Positions 1 to 7,619 of a stretch of DNA of 64,000 nt are shown here, in pieces; position 1 is the first letter of the stretch; each line of letters begins with the position of its first letter. The notes under the pieces were generated by a model. It was not told the DNA's origin, did not search any database, and saw only the letters and a program-made list of their open reading frames with translations. The position numbers and the translations under genes were made by a program. Origin of the DNA: Siphonobacter sp. SORGH_AS_0500 (GTDB taxonomy: Bacteria > Bacteroidota > Bacteroidia > Cytophagales > Spirosomataceae); contig NZ_NHPP01000002.1 in NCBI RefSeq assembly GCF_002838835.1, positions 248,001-312,000 on the forward strand, written 5' to 3'.

Positions 1-1
1 G

Positions 2-2107
2 ATGTATTACGATGATCCGACCAAAACGCCGAGTGAAGAGAAAAACGAAGGGGTTATTGCGGAACATCAGTTTGGATTAACGGTATTCCCTTTTGTGAAA
101 ATGAAGCGGGTAACTATGCCGAACTTCAAACCGATGTACCGGGTACATCTGGTGGACCGCGATGTATCGGCTCAAAGCTTCAAAAACGAGTATAAACTAA
201 GTTTTTACGACGAAAAAAATAAGCTGATTCCGGTTCCTCAAAATCGGATTCGTCCGCGTAGTCAGAAGGATTTGAATAAGGGGGCAAAGTCAGAAATTCA
301 GGTGATTGAATCTGATTTTGAGCGGATAACCGTGGAAGTAGCCGGACATCGGGGCGTTATATTACCGAAGTTTGAAGTGCGGGAAATGAAGGATACCTTC
401 TTCCGCTTTGCCGTTGACTTTGGGACTACCAACACACACGTAGAGTTCACCACTTCGGAAGATTTTCAGCCCCGGCCCTTTACTATCGACGATGACGTTC
501 AAATCGCTACCCTCATTGATCCCGGCAGTACGGAGGCTCTGAATAGCCTAAGGGCCAACGACATTACGGAGCTGGTTCCGCAGGAGCTGATACCCGAGCA
601 TTTGGGCGATGCATATTTATGTAAATTCCCGCAACGCACGGCTCTGATTGAAAACCGACCTAATTTCTCAGGTGAAAATCTGTATGGATTTGGGGACTTT
701 AATATTGGATTCCTGTACGAAAAACGGAATATTCCGAAGGACGATTACACGGTTTCAACGAACCTGAAATGGTCGGATTTTAGCAAAAACATCAAGGCTC
801 AGAAGCGGATTGAAGGCTTCCTGCAATCGCTGTTATTACTCATCCGTAATAAGGTTCTGATTAACGGTGGTAACCTGGCTCATACGGAATTACTCTGGTT
901 TTATCCGTTGAGTATGCTTGAAAATCAGCGTAATTACTTCGAAGGTCTTTGGAACAAGCTCTATGCCGAAACCATTACGCAGGAGCGAATGCCACGGAAA
1001 GTGCCTGAAAGTATTGCTCCTTTTTACTGGTACAGTCGGGGCGGCGGAAGTAGCCAATCCATTGATTCTAATATTTACCCCACGGCCCTGATTGACATCG
1101 GAGGGGGTACGGCAGACGTGGTAGTTTTTGAGAAAAATCAACCTAATGTGCTGACATCGGTACGTTTTGCGGGTAATGCGGTGTTCGGCGACGGTTTTGC
1201 CCGGGACGGAGCAGCGGCCCGAAATGGATATGTCAAAAAGTATGATCCTGAAGTAACCGCTCACCTGTCCGCTAACTTTAGCAACCTGGGGGCGGCTTAC
1301 AAGGCAATCAAGGATAATAACCGTTCGGAAGATATTGTAGCGTTTTATTTCTCGCTGAAAAACAATCGTGATTTAAGCGAGAGAGCGGCTTATGATTTCA
1401 ACGACCGTCTAGCGAACGACTCTGATCTGAAGATTGTGCCGCTGGTGTTTTACACGGCTCAGATTTATCACCTGGCCCGATTAATGAAAGCTAAAGGCAA
1501 AGACATGCCCCGGTACATTGCTTTCAGCGGAACGGGTTCCAAGATCCTGGATATTCTGACGCCTCGAAATGTAGCACTGTCTGATCTGGCCATGTTAATC
1601 TTCGAGAAAGTGTACGGACAGCCGTACCACGCCGATGGGCTGGACATTGTTCGGGAGCGTAATTCTCCCAAAGAATCTACCTGTAAAGGAGGTCTCAAAA
1701 TGCCGGGCTTAAGCTTTATCCGCGAAGATGACGGACGATTGGAAGCGGATATGGATAAGATTAAAACGGTATTGCTCGGTACTAAAGAAGATCGCTTGAT
1801 TGTGAGAGGAGATACGTATCAGAAGATTGATAATGAGGTATTGCAAGGCGTAGCCGATGAGGTTCGGGAATTCGTGGAAATGCTCTTTGGCCTTGAATTC
1901 TCCTTCAGTGGAAAATTTGGGGTAAATGAGGGCCGACTCGAACAATACAAGAGCACGTTGTTAAGAAATCTTCTGCAAAATGTACACAGTGGCTGGGAGA
2001 TGCGACGCGAAGGACTGGAAAACCCTAACACTCCGATTGAAGAAACGCTCTTCTTCTATCCGCTGGTTGGGGCCCTGAACCAGCTCGCCTGGGAAGCTGC
2101 CAATTAA
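2..2107 (+). CDS. Hsp70/actin-fold ATPase, 5' end outside the window
   Basis: At least 701 residues; the reading frame is open at the window edge, so the true start is probably upstream. The ATPase core shows the actin/Hsp70 fold signatures in order: phosphate-1 loop VDFGTTNTHVEF (about residue 138), phosphate-2 loop LIDIGGGTADVVVF (about 363) and an adenosine-type motif IAFSGTGSKIL (about 506). About 130 residues precede the core. No signal peptide or membrane segment is visible, so it is probably cytoplasmic. It is not DnaK: a substrate-binding domain and the DnaK signatures are absent. It heads a same-strand run with a membrane linker protein and a MotA/MotB-like pair, which suggests that it supplies or senses nucleotide for an envelope machine (inference). 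Fold assignment is firm; function unknown. Confidence 0.85.
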   Translation: MYYDDPTKTPSEEKNEGVIAEHQFGLTVFPFVKMKRVTMPNFKPMYRVHLVDRDVSAQSFKNEYKLSFYDEKNKLIPVPQNRIRPRSQKDLNKGAKSEIQVIESDFERITVEVAGHRGVILPKFEVREMKDTFFRFAVDFGTTNTHVEFTTSEDFQPRPFTIDDDVQIATLIDPGSTEALNSLRANDITELVPQELIPEHLGDAYLCKFPQRTALIENRPNFSGENLYGFGDFNIGFLYEKRNIPKDDYTVSTNLKWSDFSKNIKAQKRIEGFLQSLLLLIRNKVLINGGNLAHTELLWFYPLSMLENQRNYFEGLWNKLYAETITQERMPRKVPESIAPFYWYSRGGGSSQSIDSNIYPTALIDIGGGTADVVVFEKNQPNVLTSVRFAGNAVFGDGFARDGAAARNGYVKKYDPEVTAHLSANFSNLGAAYKAIKDNNRSEDIVAFYFSLKNNRDLSERAAYDFNDRLANDSDLKIVPLVFYTAQIYHLARLMKAKGKDMPRYIAFSGTGSKILDILTPRNVALSDLAMLIFEKVYGQPYHADGLDIVRERNSPKESTCKGGLKMPGLSFIREDDGRLEADMDKIKTVLLGTKEDRLIVRGDTYQKIDNEVLQGVADEVREFVEMLFGLEFSFSGKFGVNEGRLEQYKSTLLRNLLQNVHSGWEMRREGLENPNTPIEETLFFYPLVGALNQLAWEAAN

Positions 2108-2141
2108 TGTAGTTTTCAGTTTTCTGTTTACCGTTTGGAAG

Positions 2142-2212
2142 TTAACCACAGAGTTTCACGGAGTTTTACACGGAGTAACTCTGAGCAATACTTTGTGAAA
2201 CTCTGTGGTTAA
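2142..2212. repeat. Perfect 18-bp inverted repeat between the ATPase and linker genes
   Basis: Arms TTAACCACAGAGTTTCAC (2142-2159) and GTGAAACTCTGTGGTTAA (2195-2212) are exact reverse complements around a 35-nt loop. No T-run follows on the plus strand, so a simple intrinsic terminator is unlikely. The CACAGAG core recurs in the hairpin after gmhA (32732-32768), pointing to a dispersed repeat type. Confidence 0.8.
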
Positions 2213-2273
2213 TATATTTCTTTACACAAATCATAATAGAAAACTAAACGAACAACCTCAATTCTTAGAAAAT

Positions 2274-3602
2274 ATGCGTCGATTATTGTTATTAACCTTG
2301 GCTTTGTGCTACACGACCTTAGCCTTTGCCCAAACCCCTCTGGCTACTCAGAAAGATATATTTAAGGAAGCAGGAGGTAAAAATACAACGGCCACGTACG
2401 GTGAATTTCACAAAAAGTTGAGTACTTTCTTTAACGGAAGTAAAGCATTACCCAATGTCTCTGGCCTGCTTGATCAACTGAAACCCTACCTGCAAAAGCC
2501 TCTGGATGATCAGGATAAACTTAAAGTGGAGAAAATTCTGAACGATCTGGAAAACCTGACGGAAAAAGATGCCAAGGGCCAGAAGGTGTCTATCTTACAA
2601 ACGCGGGTGGCTCTGGGCAGTTTCGTCGAAAACCTGCGGAACAACCTGGATGGGCAGGATGCCATGATGGACAGTGATACTACTTTATCCGACGGAACGG
2701 AAGTAATGCCCGATACAGCAGCCCATGCGGCCCTCGATGGCGTTCCTTTCATTGTGGGTAAGTCTCAAGACTCGCCCTGGGTTTGGTGGATTGTTTCAGG
2801 CGTGAGCATTCTGGCCGCTATTGGATTGGGCTATCTCTATTGGGATGAGAAGAAAAAACGTGACCATCTGGAGCGGCAAATGCTGAATACTTCCAGTCAG
2901 GCCAGCCAGAGCTTCGTAAAAATGCAGCAACTGGAAAAACAGGTTCCACAGTTAATTTCCAAGATCAAAGAATATGAAAAGGCCCTGGCCGAATACGACC
3001 GGGCTTTGAAAGAAAGTCAGGAAAGAGGCGAGAACGAACGGAAACGCTGGTTGCAGGAAGTACAGAACCTTCAGGCTGCTATGACACCACCGCCGGTTCA
3101 TCCTACGCCCACACCGCCTGCCTTTACATCGGTACCACCGGTTTCACCCGTGCCTCCGGTTGTGGAAAAACAATCCGAAGAAATACCGCCAGTGATAGAG
3201 CCTCAACAGGAGCCTTTGCCTGACGAAGATCCAACGTTGGAAGAAACATGGGCAGAAGATGTGCGTAAAGAGCCGGAAGCCTTTTATCTTTCTACTCCGA
3301 ATAAAGATGGTTCGTTCCGGGATGTCAGAAGCGTTCAGTTTGACCCTTCTCAATCCTTGTATCACGTTCGCATCACAAGTCCTTATAACGCAGAGTTTGA
3401 ATTCGTGAACGATCCTGCCTTGGTCAGTGAAGCTCTACGGTATCCCGAAACGTTTCTGGACCCGGTTTGTGAGTACGGCGGAGGCATTGAATTCGGAGCC
3501 CGTAATATTACTACAATCCAGAAAGGGAAATTAGTCAAAACCGACTTCGATTCCGATCGCTGGGAACTACAACATAAAGCAATCATTCGCTTTGAAAATT
3601 AG
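2274..3602 (+). CDS. Secreted/inner-membrane linker protein with coiled coil and cytoplasmic C-terminal domain
   Basis: 442 residues from ATG 2274; this start gives a clean signal peptide (MRRLLLLTLALC, predicted cut after AFA-Q), whereas earlier in-frame codons would add a non-hydrophobic extension. Order of parts: periplasmic region (about 20-165), one membrane span (about 167-190, containing PWVWWIVSGVSIL), charged coiled coil (about 192-268), proline-rich linker (about 271-330), and a compact C-terminal region rich in aromatic residues (331-442). The topology would place coiled coil and C-terminal domain in the cytoplasm. I recognise no named family. Its place between the Hsp70-like ATPase and the MotA-like gene suggests that it couples the ATPase to the membrane complex; this is inference. 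Confidence 0.8.
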   Translation: MRRLLLLTLALCYTTLAFAQTPLATQKDIFKEAGGKNTTATYGEFHKKLSTFFNGSKALPNVSGLLDQLKPYLQKPLDDQDKLKVEKILNDLENLTEKDAKGQKVSILQTRVALGSFVENLRNNLDGQDAMMDSDTTLSDGTEVMPDTAAHAALDGVPFIVGKSQDSPWVWWIVSGVSILAAIGLGYLYWDEKKKRDHLERQMLNTSSQASQSFVKMQQLEKQVPQLISKIKEYEKALAEYDRALKESQERGENERKRWLQEVQNLQAAMTPPPVHPTPTPPAFTSVPPVSPVPPVVEKQSEEIPPVIEPQQEPLPDEDPTLEETWAEDVRKEPEAFYLSTPNKDGSFRDVRSVQFDPSQSLYHVRITSPYNAEFEFVNDPALVSEALRYPETFLDPVCEYGGGIEFGARNITTIQKGKLVKTDFDSDRWELQHKAIIRFEN

Positions 3603-3604
3603 AG

Positions 3605-3687
3605 GCGTTGAGGGTTTTGAGTTGGGTGTTTAGGTTTGATGATCTATAAGATTCACTCCTCGAACAAAAACTCAAAACCCTCAACGC
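3605..3687. repeat. Perfect 19-bp inverted repeat before the MotA-like gene
   Basis: Arms GCGTTGAGGGTTTTGAGTT (3605-3623) and AACTCAAAACCCTCAACGC (3669-3687) are exact reverse complements with a 45-nt loop. The right arm ends 17 nt before the chosen start codon at 3705, so a folded transcript could affect translation of the stator gene. Related GGGTTTTGAGTT text occurs after gmhA near 32690-32722. Confidence 0.8.
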
Positions 3688-3704
3688 TAAACTCAAAACT
3701 CATC

Positions 3705-5300
3705 ATGGTTCAAATTATTGAAATCGTTATTATTCTGGGAATTCTGGCGGCTCAGGGCTGGGTCTGGCAGAATACACGGGGGAAGATTAAACGATTTCGT
3801 GAGTTAATACCCGAAGGCTCCGCTTTTACGTTACGACGGTTTCGGGTTTTACGTCAGGATTTAGAACAACTTTCTACGCGTGAAGTACTGACGCAGATAG
3901 ATAGTCTTTCCCAACGGACGCAGGTAACTAGTCTGCAACTCGAAGAATTGACCCGTCGGGAAGATCAGTTAGTGGTTTTATTATCGAAAGAGCTACATGA
4001 CGTGATGCGTCAGGAGGCGGAAGAGGAGCTACGGCAAATTCGGGAAGACATCTGGAATTTCAAGACCATGCATCCGAGCCGTGAAACCATTGAAGTGCCT
4101 TTGATTCTTTCCAAGGATAAGTCAGCAGGCATCAGCAAGATTCTGGAGAGCATGAATACCTATCTCATTCGGAACCGAACTTCACTGGCAGATTTTAACC
4201 TTCTGCGTGACATCACAGATCGAAACCTGGATGCTGAAGAGGAGGGAATCAGCCTGACCATGCCCATTCCGCTTTACCTGGGCCTGATGGGAACAATGGC
4301 CGGGATTGTCATTGGTTTGTTTGCCATGCCCAACGTAGGTTCCGCGAGTTTTCTGGATGGTGATGGACTGAATAACCTGATTGGCGGTGTGAAAATCGCG
4401 ATGCTGGCGAGCTTGGCAGGTTTGTTGTTAACGGTATTGAATAACTGGTCTTTCCGGGATGCGAAATCTACACTGGAAGCTCAGAAACAGACGTTTTTTT
4501 CTTTTCTGCAAACGGAATTATTACCTATTTTATCGGAAGGCGTTAATACCGGCATTTTCACGACGCTGAACCGAAGTATCCAGGAGTTTAGTACGTCCTT
4601 CCGGGACAATGTACAGGAACTAAGTGGCATGGTCGACAAAAACCATGCATCGCTCATGGCTCAGCAAAAAGCTCTGGATATGTTACAACAGGTAGACCTG
4701 AATCGGGTAGCGAGCTTTAATGTGCAAGTATTGAGTCAACTGGATCAGAGTTTGAGTGCCCTTGAAAAATTTGGGTATTACCTCAATCAGTTGAACGGAC
4801 TGGTGGATAATACGCAAAAAATTGTGGAGCGGACTCAGAATGTAGAAGACATATCCGTTCAGATTTCCAAATCATTACAACAATCTCAGGATTTATATCT
4901 GTATCTGACGAGCCATTTTAAACACCTCGATCAGCACGGCCAGGCCTTCAACAACAAAGTAGGGCAATACGATGATTTGATTGATCAGAGTTTGAAATCG
5001 CTGGATCGCACGATTCACAGCCAGTTGAAAAGCATTGAGGATATTAAAATCCGGGAGATTAATGCGACGGATGAATACTTCAGTCAAAACCGCGATAAAC
5101 TTAGCAAGCTGGATTATCTGGAATTACTGGAACGAAATGCTACCGATTACCAACGCAAAGATTCCATTCGTCAGGAGCAGATCCAGCAGCAACTGGAATC
5201 CCTGGGTCGCCAGCAGGCTCAGACGTTACAACTGCTGGAGCGGATGGCTAGACGTCTGGAAAAAGGAACGTGGGGACGAATGTTTTCGGCTAAAAGTTAA
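3705..5300 (+). CDS. MotA/TolQ/ExbB-like stator protein with long coiled-coil tail (ZorA-like)
   Basis: 531 residues from ATG 3705, chosen because it opens directly into a hydrophobic segment (MVQIIEIVIILGILAAQGW); an in-frame ATG at 3639 would add about 22 polar residues. Two further spans form the channel signature: IPLYLGLMGTMAGIVIGLF (about 188-207) and a segment with GGVKIAMLASLAGLLLTVL (about 225-245), the typical MotA/TolQ pair. The region between spans one and two is charged and helical, and residues 250-531 form a long glutamine-rich coiled coil. A stator protein with such a tail resembles ZorA of Zorya anti-phage systems more than flagellar MotA or ExbB. The partner gene is at 5945, separated only by a toxin-antitoxin insertion. 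Family is sure; defence role is inference. Confidence 0.85.
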   Translation: MVQIIEIVIILGILAAQGWVWQNTRGKIKRFRELIPEGSAFTLRRFRVLRQDLEQLSTREVLTQIDSLSQRTQVTSLQLEELTRREDQLVVLLSKELHDVMRQEAEEELRQIREDIWNFKTMHPSRETIEVPLILSKDKSAGISKILESMNTYLIRNRTSLADFNLLRDITDRNLDAEEEGISLTMPIPLYLGLMGTMAGIVIGLFAMPNVGSASFLDGDGLNNLIGGVKIAMLASLAGLLLTVLNNWSFRDAKSTLEAQKQTFFSFLQTELLPILSEGVNTGIFTTLNRSIQEFSTSFRDNVQELSGMVDKNHASLMAQQKALDMLQQVDLNRVASFNVQVLSQLDQSLSALEKFGYYLNQLNGLVDNTQKIVERTQNVEDISVQISKSLQQSQDLYLYLTSHFKHLDQHGQAFNNKVGQYDDLIDQSLKSLDRTIHSQLKSIEDIKIREINATDEYFSQNRDKLSKLDYLELLERNATDYQRKDSIRQEQIQQQLESLGRQQAQTLQLLERMARRLEKGTWGRMFSAKS

Positions 5301-5331
5301 GTAAGGTTGTAAAGCTAAAACTTTAATACAC

Positions 5332-5565
5332 ATGGTAAATTATAGAGATTATATCGTATCTGATCATCAGATAATGTTAGGAAAACCCATAATAAAAGGA
5401 ACACGTTTAACAGTTGAACTCATTCTACGTAAACTAGCTCAGGGAGCGAGTACTGCTGATTTGCTAAAGATGTATCCTGGACTATCTGAAGAGAGAATTC
5501 AGGCAGTATTGCTATATGCTGCCGAGCTTTTAGCTAATGAAGAATTATTAACATCTGCTGCATGA
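5332..5565 (+). CDS. DUF433 antitoxin-like protein
   Basis: 77 residues. The sequence has the DUF433 pattern: an N-terminal GKPIIKGTRLTVELIL segment followed by a helical part with MYPGLSEERIQAVLLYAAE. DUF433 proteins are small DNA-binding antitoxins usually paired with a PIN-like DUF5615 protein, and such a gene overlaps its end by 4 nt (ATGA, 5562-5565). The pair is clearly richer in A and T than the flanking stator genes, which fits later arrival by transfer. It starts 31 nt after the MotA-like stop and is on the same strand, so it may be carried on the same transcript. Confidence 0.85.
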   Translation: MVNYRDYIVSDHQIMLGKPIIKGTRLTVELILRKLAQGASTADLLKMYPGLSEERIQAVLLYAAELLANEELLTSAA

Positions 5566-5908
5566 TACTAGCAGATGAAAATATTGATCATAACCTGATA
5601 GAAGCTCTTCGATCAGTGGGCATTGAAGTAATGTCCATATATGAAGAGTTTAGAGGCATTTCAGATTATTCAATTATTGAGATATCTAGAAATCCGTCTC
5701 GTATTATACTAACTGAAGATAAAGATTTTGGAGAATGGGTATTTGCTCATCAGGTAAAAGATATTTCCGTTGTATTACTACGCTATGAGTTAAAGGAAAC
5801 AGAAGCTATTAAAAAATTATCATTCAGATTTTAAGTGATAGAGCGAACGAACTGTTTGGAAAATTCACTACCATAACTGCTCATAAAATCAGAATTCGCC
5901 CTTTATAA
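5562..5908 (+). pseudogene. DUF5615 PIN-like toxin, frameshifted near its C-terminus
   Basis: The first frame gives 90 residues (5562-5834) with the DUF5615 features ILADENIDHNL at the start, acidic residues of the PIN-like site, and the TEDKDFGEW motif. The frame then ends abruptly. The neighbouring frame continues from about 5819 to a stop at 5906-5908 and encodes IIQILSDRANELFGKF and then TTITAHKIRIRPL, a normal DUF5615 ending. One extra A in the run of six A's at about 5814-5819 would restore a 115-residue protein. Either the toxin has lost its C-terminal strand by a real one-base deletion or this is a homopolymer assembly error. The catalytic half is intact, so partial activity cannot be excluded. 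Confidence 0.8.
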
Positions 5909-5944
5909 GTACAATCACTCGTAGTAAGTAATAGTTTATTTTTC

Positions 5945-6589
5945 GTGAAAACCAAACATCCCGACTTCTTCTGGCCTAGTTATACGGACTTAATGACGAG
6001 TCTCTTTTTCGTCATGCTGGTGCTGTATGTGCTGACGGTGGCGATCCTGAAATCCAAAGAACGGGGTTATTTGAGCGACGCTCTGAAATACCAGCGGATT
6101 CAAACCATTGAGCGGGCCTTGCAGGAGCTAAACGGTACGTATTTCAAGTACGACGAGAATAACAAACGCTTTCGCCTAGGAGTAGACGTCAATTTCCGCC
6201 CTAATAAAGCCGATATGGAGGAACTGGATTCCCGTACTCGTCGGGAGTTACTGGAAGCCGGAAGGGTATTATTCGGTAAAATTAAAAAGGTCGCGAGGGA
6301 AAACCCTGATGTTAGTTACATGGTGGTAGTAGAGGGGAATGCCCAGCGAGCCAACGATAACTGGCAAAGTGCTTTTGGCCGACAAAATGGCTACGAGTTG
6401 AGTTACCGAAGAGCTCTGGCTCTGGTGGATTTCTGGAAACGGAACGGAATTAATTTCGACCAGTTTAAAAATTGTGAAGTATTAATTGTAGGCAGCGGCC
6501 ACTTTGGAAAATCACGTGATCCACGGAACGAAAATGCGAACCGTCGGTTTACCATACAAATCACCTCCAAAGTCGGTAAGTCCCTATGA
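5945..6589 (+). CDS. MotB/OmpA-like stator partner (ZorB-like)
   Basis: 214 residues from GTG 5945; the next ATG (codon 17) would remove the first part of the membrane span, so GTG is preferred. The N-terminus FFWPSYTDLMTSLFFVMLVL matches the MotB/ZorB plug-span pattern, with Asp15 placed like the proton-path aspartate of MotB (YADFMT motif). A charged helical linker follows, then an OmpA-like peptidoglycan-binding domain (about 100-210) with SYRRALALVDFWKRNGI, GSGHFGKSRDPRNENANRRF. It should form a proton-driven, wall-anchored complex with the 3705-5300 product. It lies 37 nt after the toxin remnant and overlaps the lipoprotein start by 4 nt. Confidence 0.87.
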   Translation: MKTKHPDFFWPSYTDLMTSLFFVMLVLYVLTVAILKSKERGYLSDALKYQRIQTIERALQELNGTYFKYDENNKRFRLGVDVNFRPNKADMEELDSRTRRELLEAGRVLFGKIKKVARENPDVSYMVVVEGNAQRANDNWQSAFGRQNGYELSYRRALALVDFWKRNGINFDQFKNCEVLIVGSGHFGKSRDPRNENANRRFTIQITSKVGKSL

Positions 6590-6696
6590 AAATCTATTAC
6601 CTTTCGCTGCTGTTACTCGCAGGATTAACCAGTTGTGCGGGCTGTTCAAAAACGGGTAACCACCGTCATCGGCCCGATTCGACCCAGCGGAATTAA
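6586..6696 (+). CDS. Very small lipoprotein, 36 residues
   Basis: ATG 6586 overlaps the stop of the MotB-like gene as ATGA, the usual sign of translational coupling. The product starts MKIYYLSLLLLAGLTSC, a textbook lipoprotein signal with a lipobox (LTSC, Cys17), and leaves a mature peptide of about 20 residues, rich in Arg and His (KTGNHRHRPDSTQRN). Similar in shape to small entericidin-like lipoproteins, but I recognise no family. The coupling suggests that it belongs to the stator cluster. An accidental frame remains possible because of the short length. Confidence 0.55.
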   Translation: MKIYYLSLLLLAGLTSCAGCSKTGNHRHRPDSTQRN

Positions 6697-6751
6697 CGCT
6701 CCAGAACCTCATTGGAGGGCTCGGGGGCTAACGCCGCTAATCGTCTTTACC

Positions 6752-7555
6752 ATGATTTCATTCCCAAACGCAAAAATTAATTTAGGCTTATACATCACCG
6801 AAAAACGGCCTGATCGGTTTCATAATCTGGAATCTGTATTCGTGCCCGTGGGCTGGACAGATGTATTGGAAATCCTTCCCGCAGAAGAAACCAGTTTTCG
6901 TAGTTCGGGCATTCCCATTCCCGGCGATGCTTCTACTAATCTGTGTCTGAAGGCCTACGAAAGCCTGAAAAAAGACTTTTCATTACCGCCCGTGTGGATT
7001 CATCTCCATAAAGTAGTGCCCATCGGAGCGGGTCTGGGAGGAGGTTCCTCGGATGCTGCCTTTACGCTTAAAATGTTGAATGAGCTTTTTGACTTAAAGC
7101 TTACAAATGATCAGCTAGAGGCTTATGCTCGCCCTTTAGGGAGCGATTGTGCCTTTTTTATTCGAAATGAAGCAAAATTCTGCTCTGGTAAAGGAGACGA
7201 ATTCTCGGAAATCATGCTTAATTTAGCTGGAAAGTCAATTATTCTGATTTATCCGAATATTCATAGTTCAACGGCGGAAGCCTATGCCGGCATTACTCCA
7301 AAGGCAGCTCCAACCGACTGGCAAGAAGTTTTGCAACAATCCGTTGATACCTGGAAAGACGTGATTCATAATGATTTTGAAACGTCCTTATTTCCTTTAT
7401 ATCCAACCTTGGAACAACTTAAGCAACAGCTTTACGAAGCGGGGGCTAGCTATGCAAGTATGTCTGGATCAGGTTCAACGGTATTCGGTATTTTTGACAA
7501 TGATATTCCAGACGGTCTGGGAATGGGTTATACCTGCTGGAAAGGAAAGTTGTAA
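6752..7555 (+). CDS. ispE: 4-(cytidine 5'-diphospho)-2-C-methyl-D-erythritol kinase
   Basis: 267 residues. Catalyses ATP-dependent phosphorylation of the 2-position hydroxyl of CDP-methylerythritol in the MEP route to isoprenoids. The GHMP-kinase features are present: N-terminal FPNAKINLGLYI with the catalytic lysine, the glycine-rich ATP loop PIGAGLGGGSSDAAF, DCAFFI, and the C-terminal motif SMSGSGSTVFGIF. The start at ATG 6752 aligns with the usual IspE N-terminus; the frame is open further upstream, but that extension overlaps the lipoprotein and looks unlike protein. Length is slightly below the usual 280-290 residues. Housekeeping gene, unrelated to the stator cluster upstream. Confidence 0.95.
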   Translation: MISFPNAKINLGLYITEKRPDRFHNLESVFVPVGWTDVLEILPAEETSFRSSGIPIPGDASTNLCLKAYESLKKDFSLPPVWIHLHKVVPIGAGLGGGSSDAAFTLKMLNELFDLKLTNDQLEAYARPLGSDCAFFIRNEAKFCSGKGDEFSEIMLNLAGKSIILIYPNIHSSTAEAYAGITPKAAPTDWQEVLQQSVDTWKDVIHNDFETSLFPLYPTLEQLKQQLYEAGASYASMSGSGSTVFGIFDNDIPDGLGMGYTCWKGKL

Positions 7556-7619
7556 GACATTACCACTGAATGATTCTTTATTTTTCAAGAGGGAATTTGC
7601 ATAAAACCGCCAGCTGCCC

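Noticed and set aside
890-1264. Long minus-strand frames inside real genes (for example 890-1264, 13298-13678, 39534-40070)
   Set aside because: They lie within well-supported genes and have no family features.
5562-5908. Programmed ribosomal frameshift in the DUF5615 gene
   Set aside because: The A-run of six ends in TTA rather than a known slippery heptamer with a downstream structure, so simple base loss is more likely.
2-6696. Complete Zorya type I, II or III system
   Set aside because: Only ZorA/ZorB-like genes are seen; ZorC, ZorD, ZorE or type III partners are not in view, so the label would overstate the evidence.
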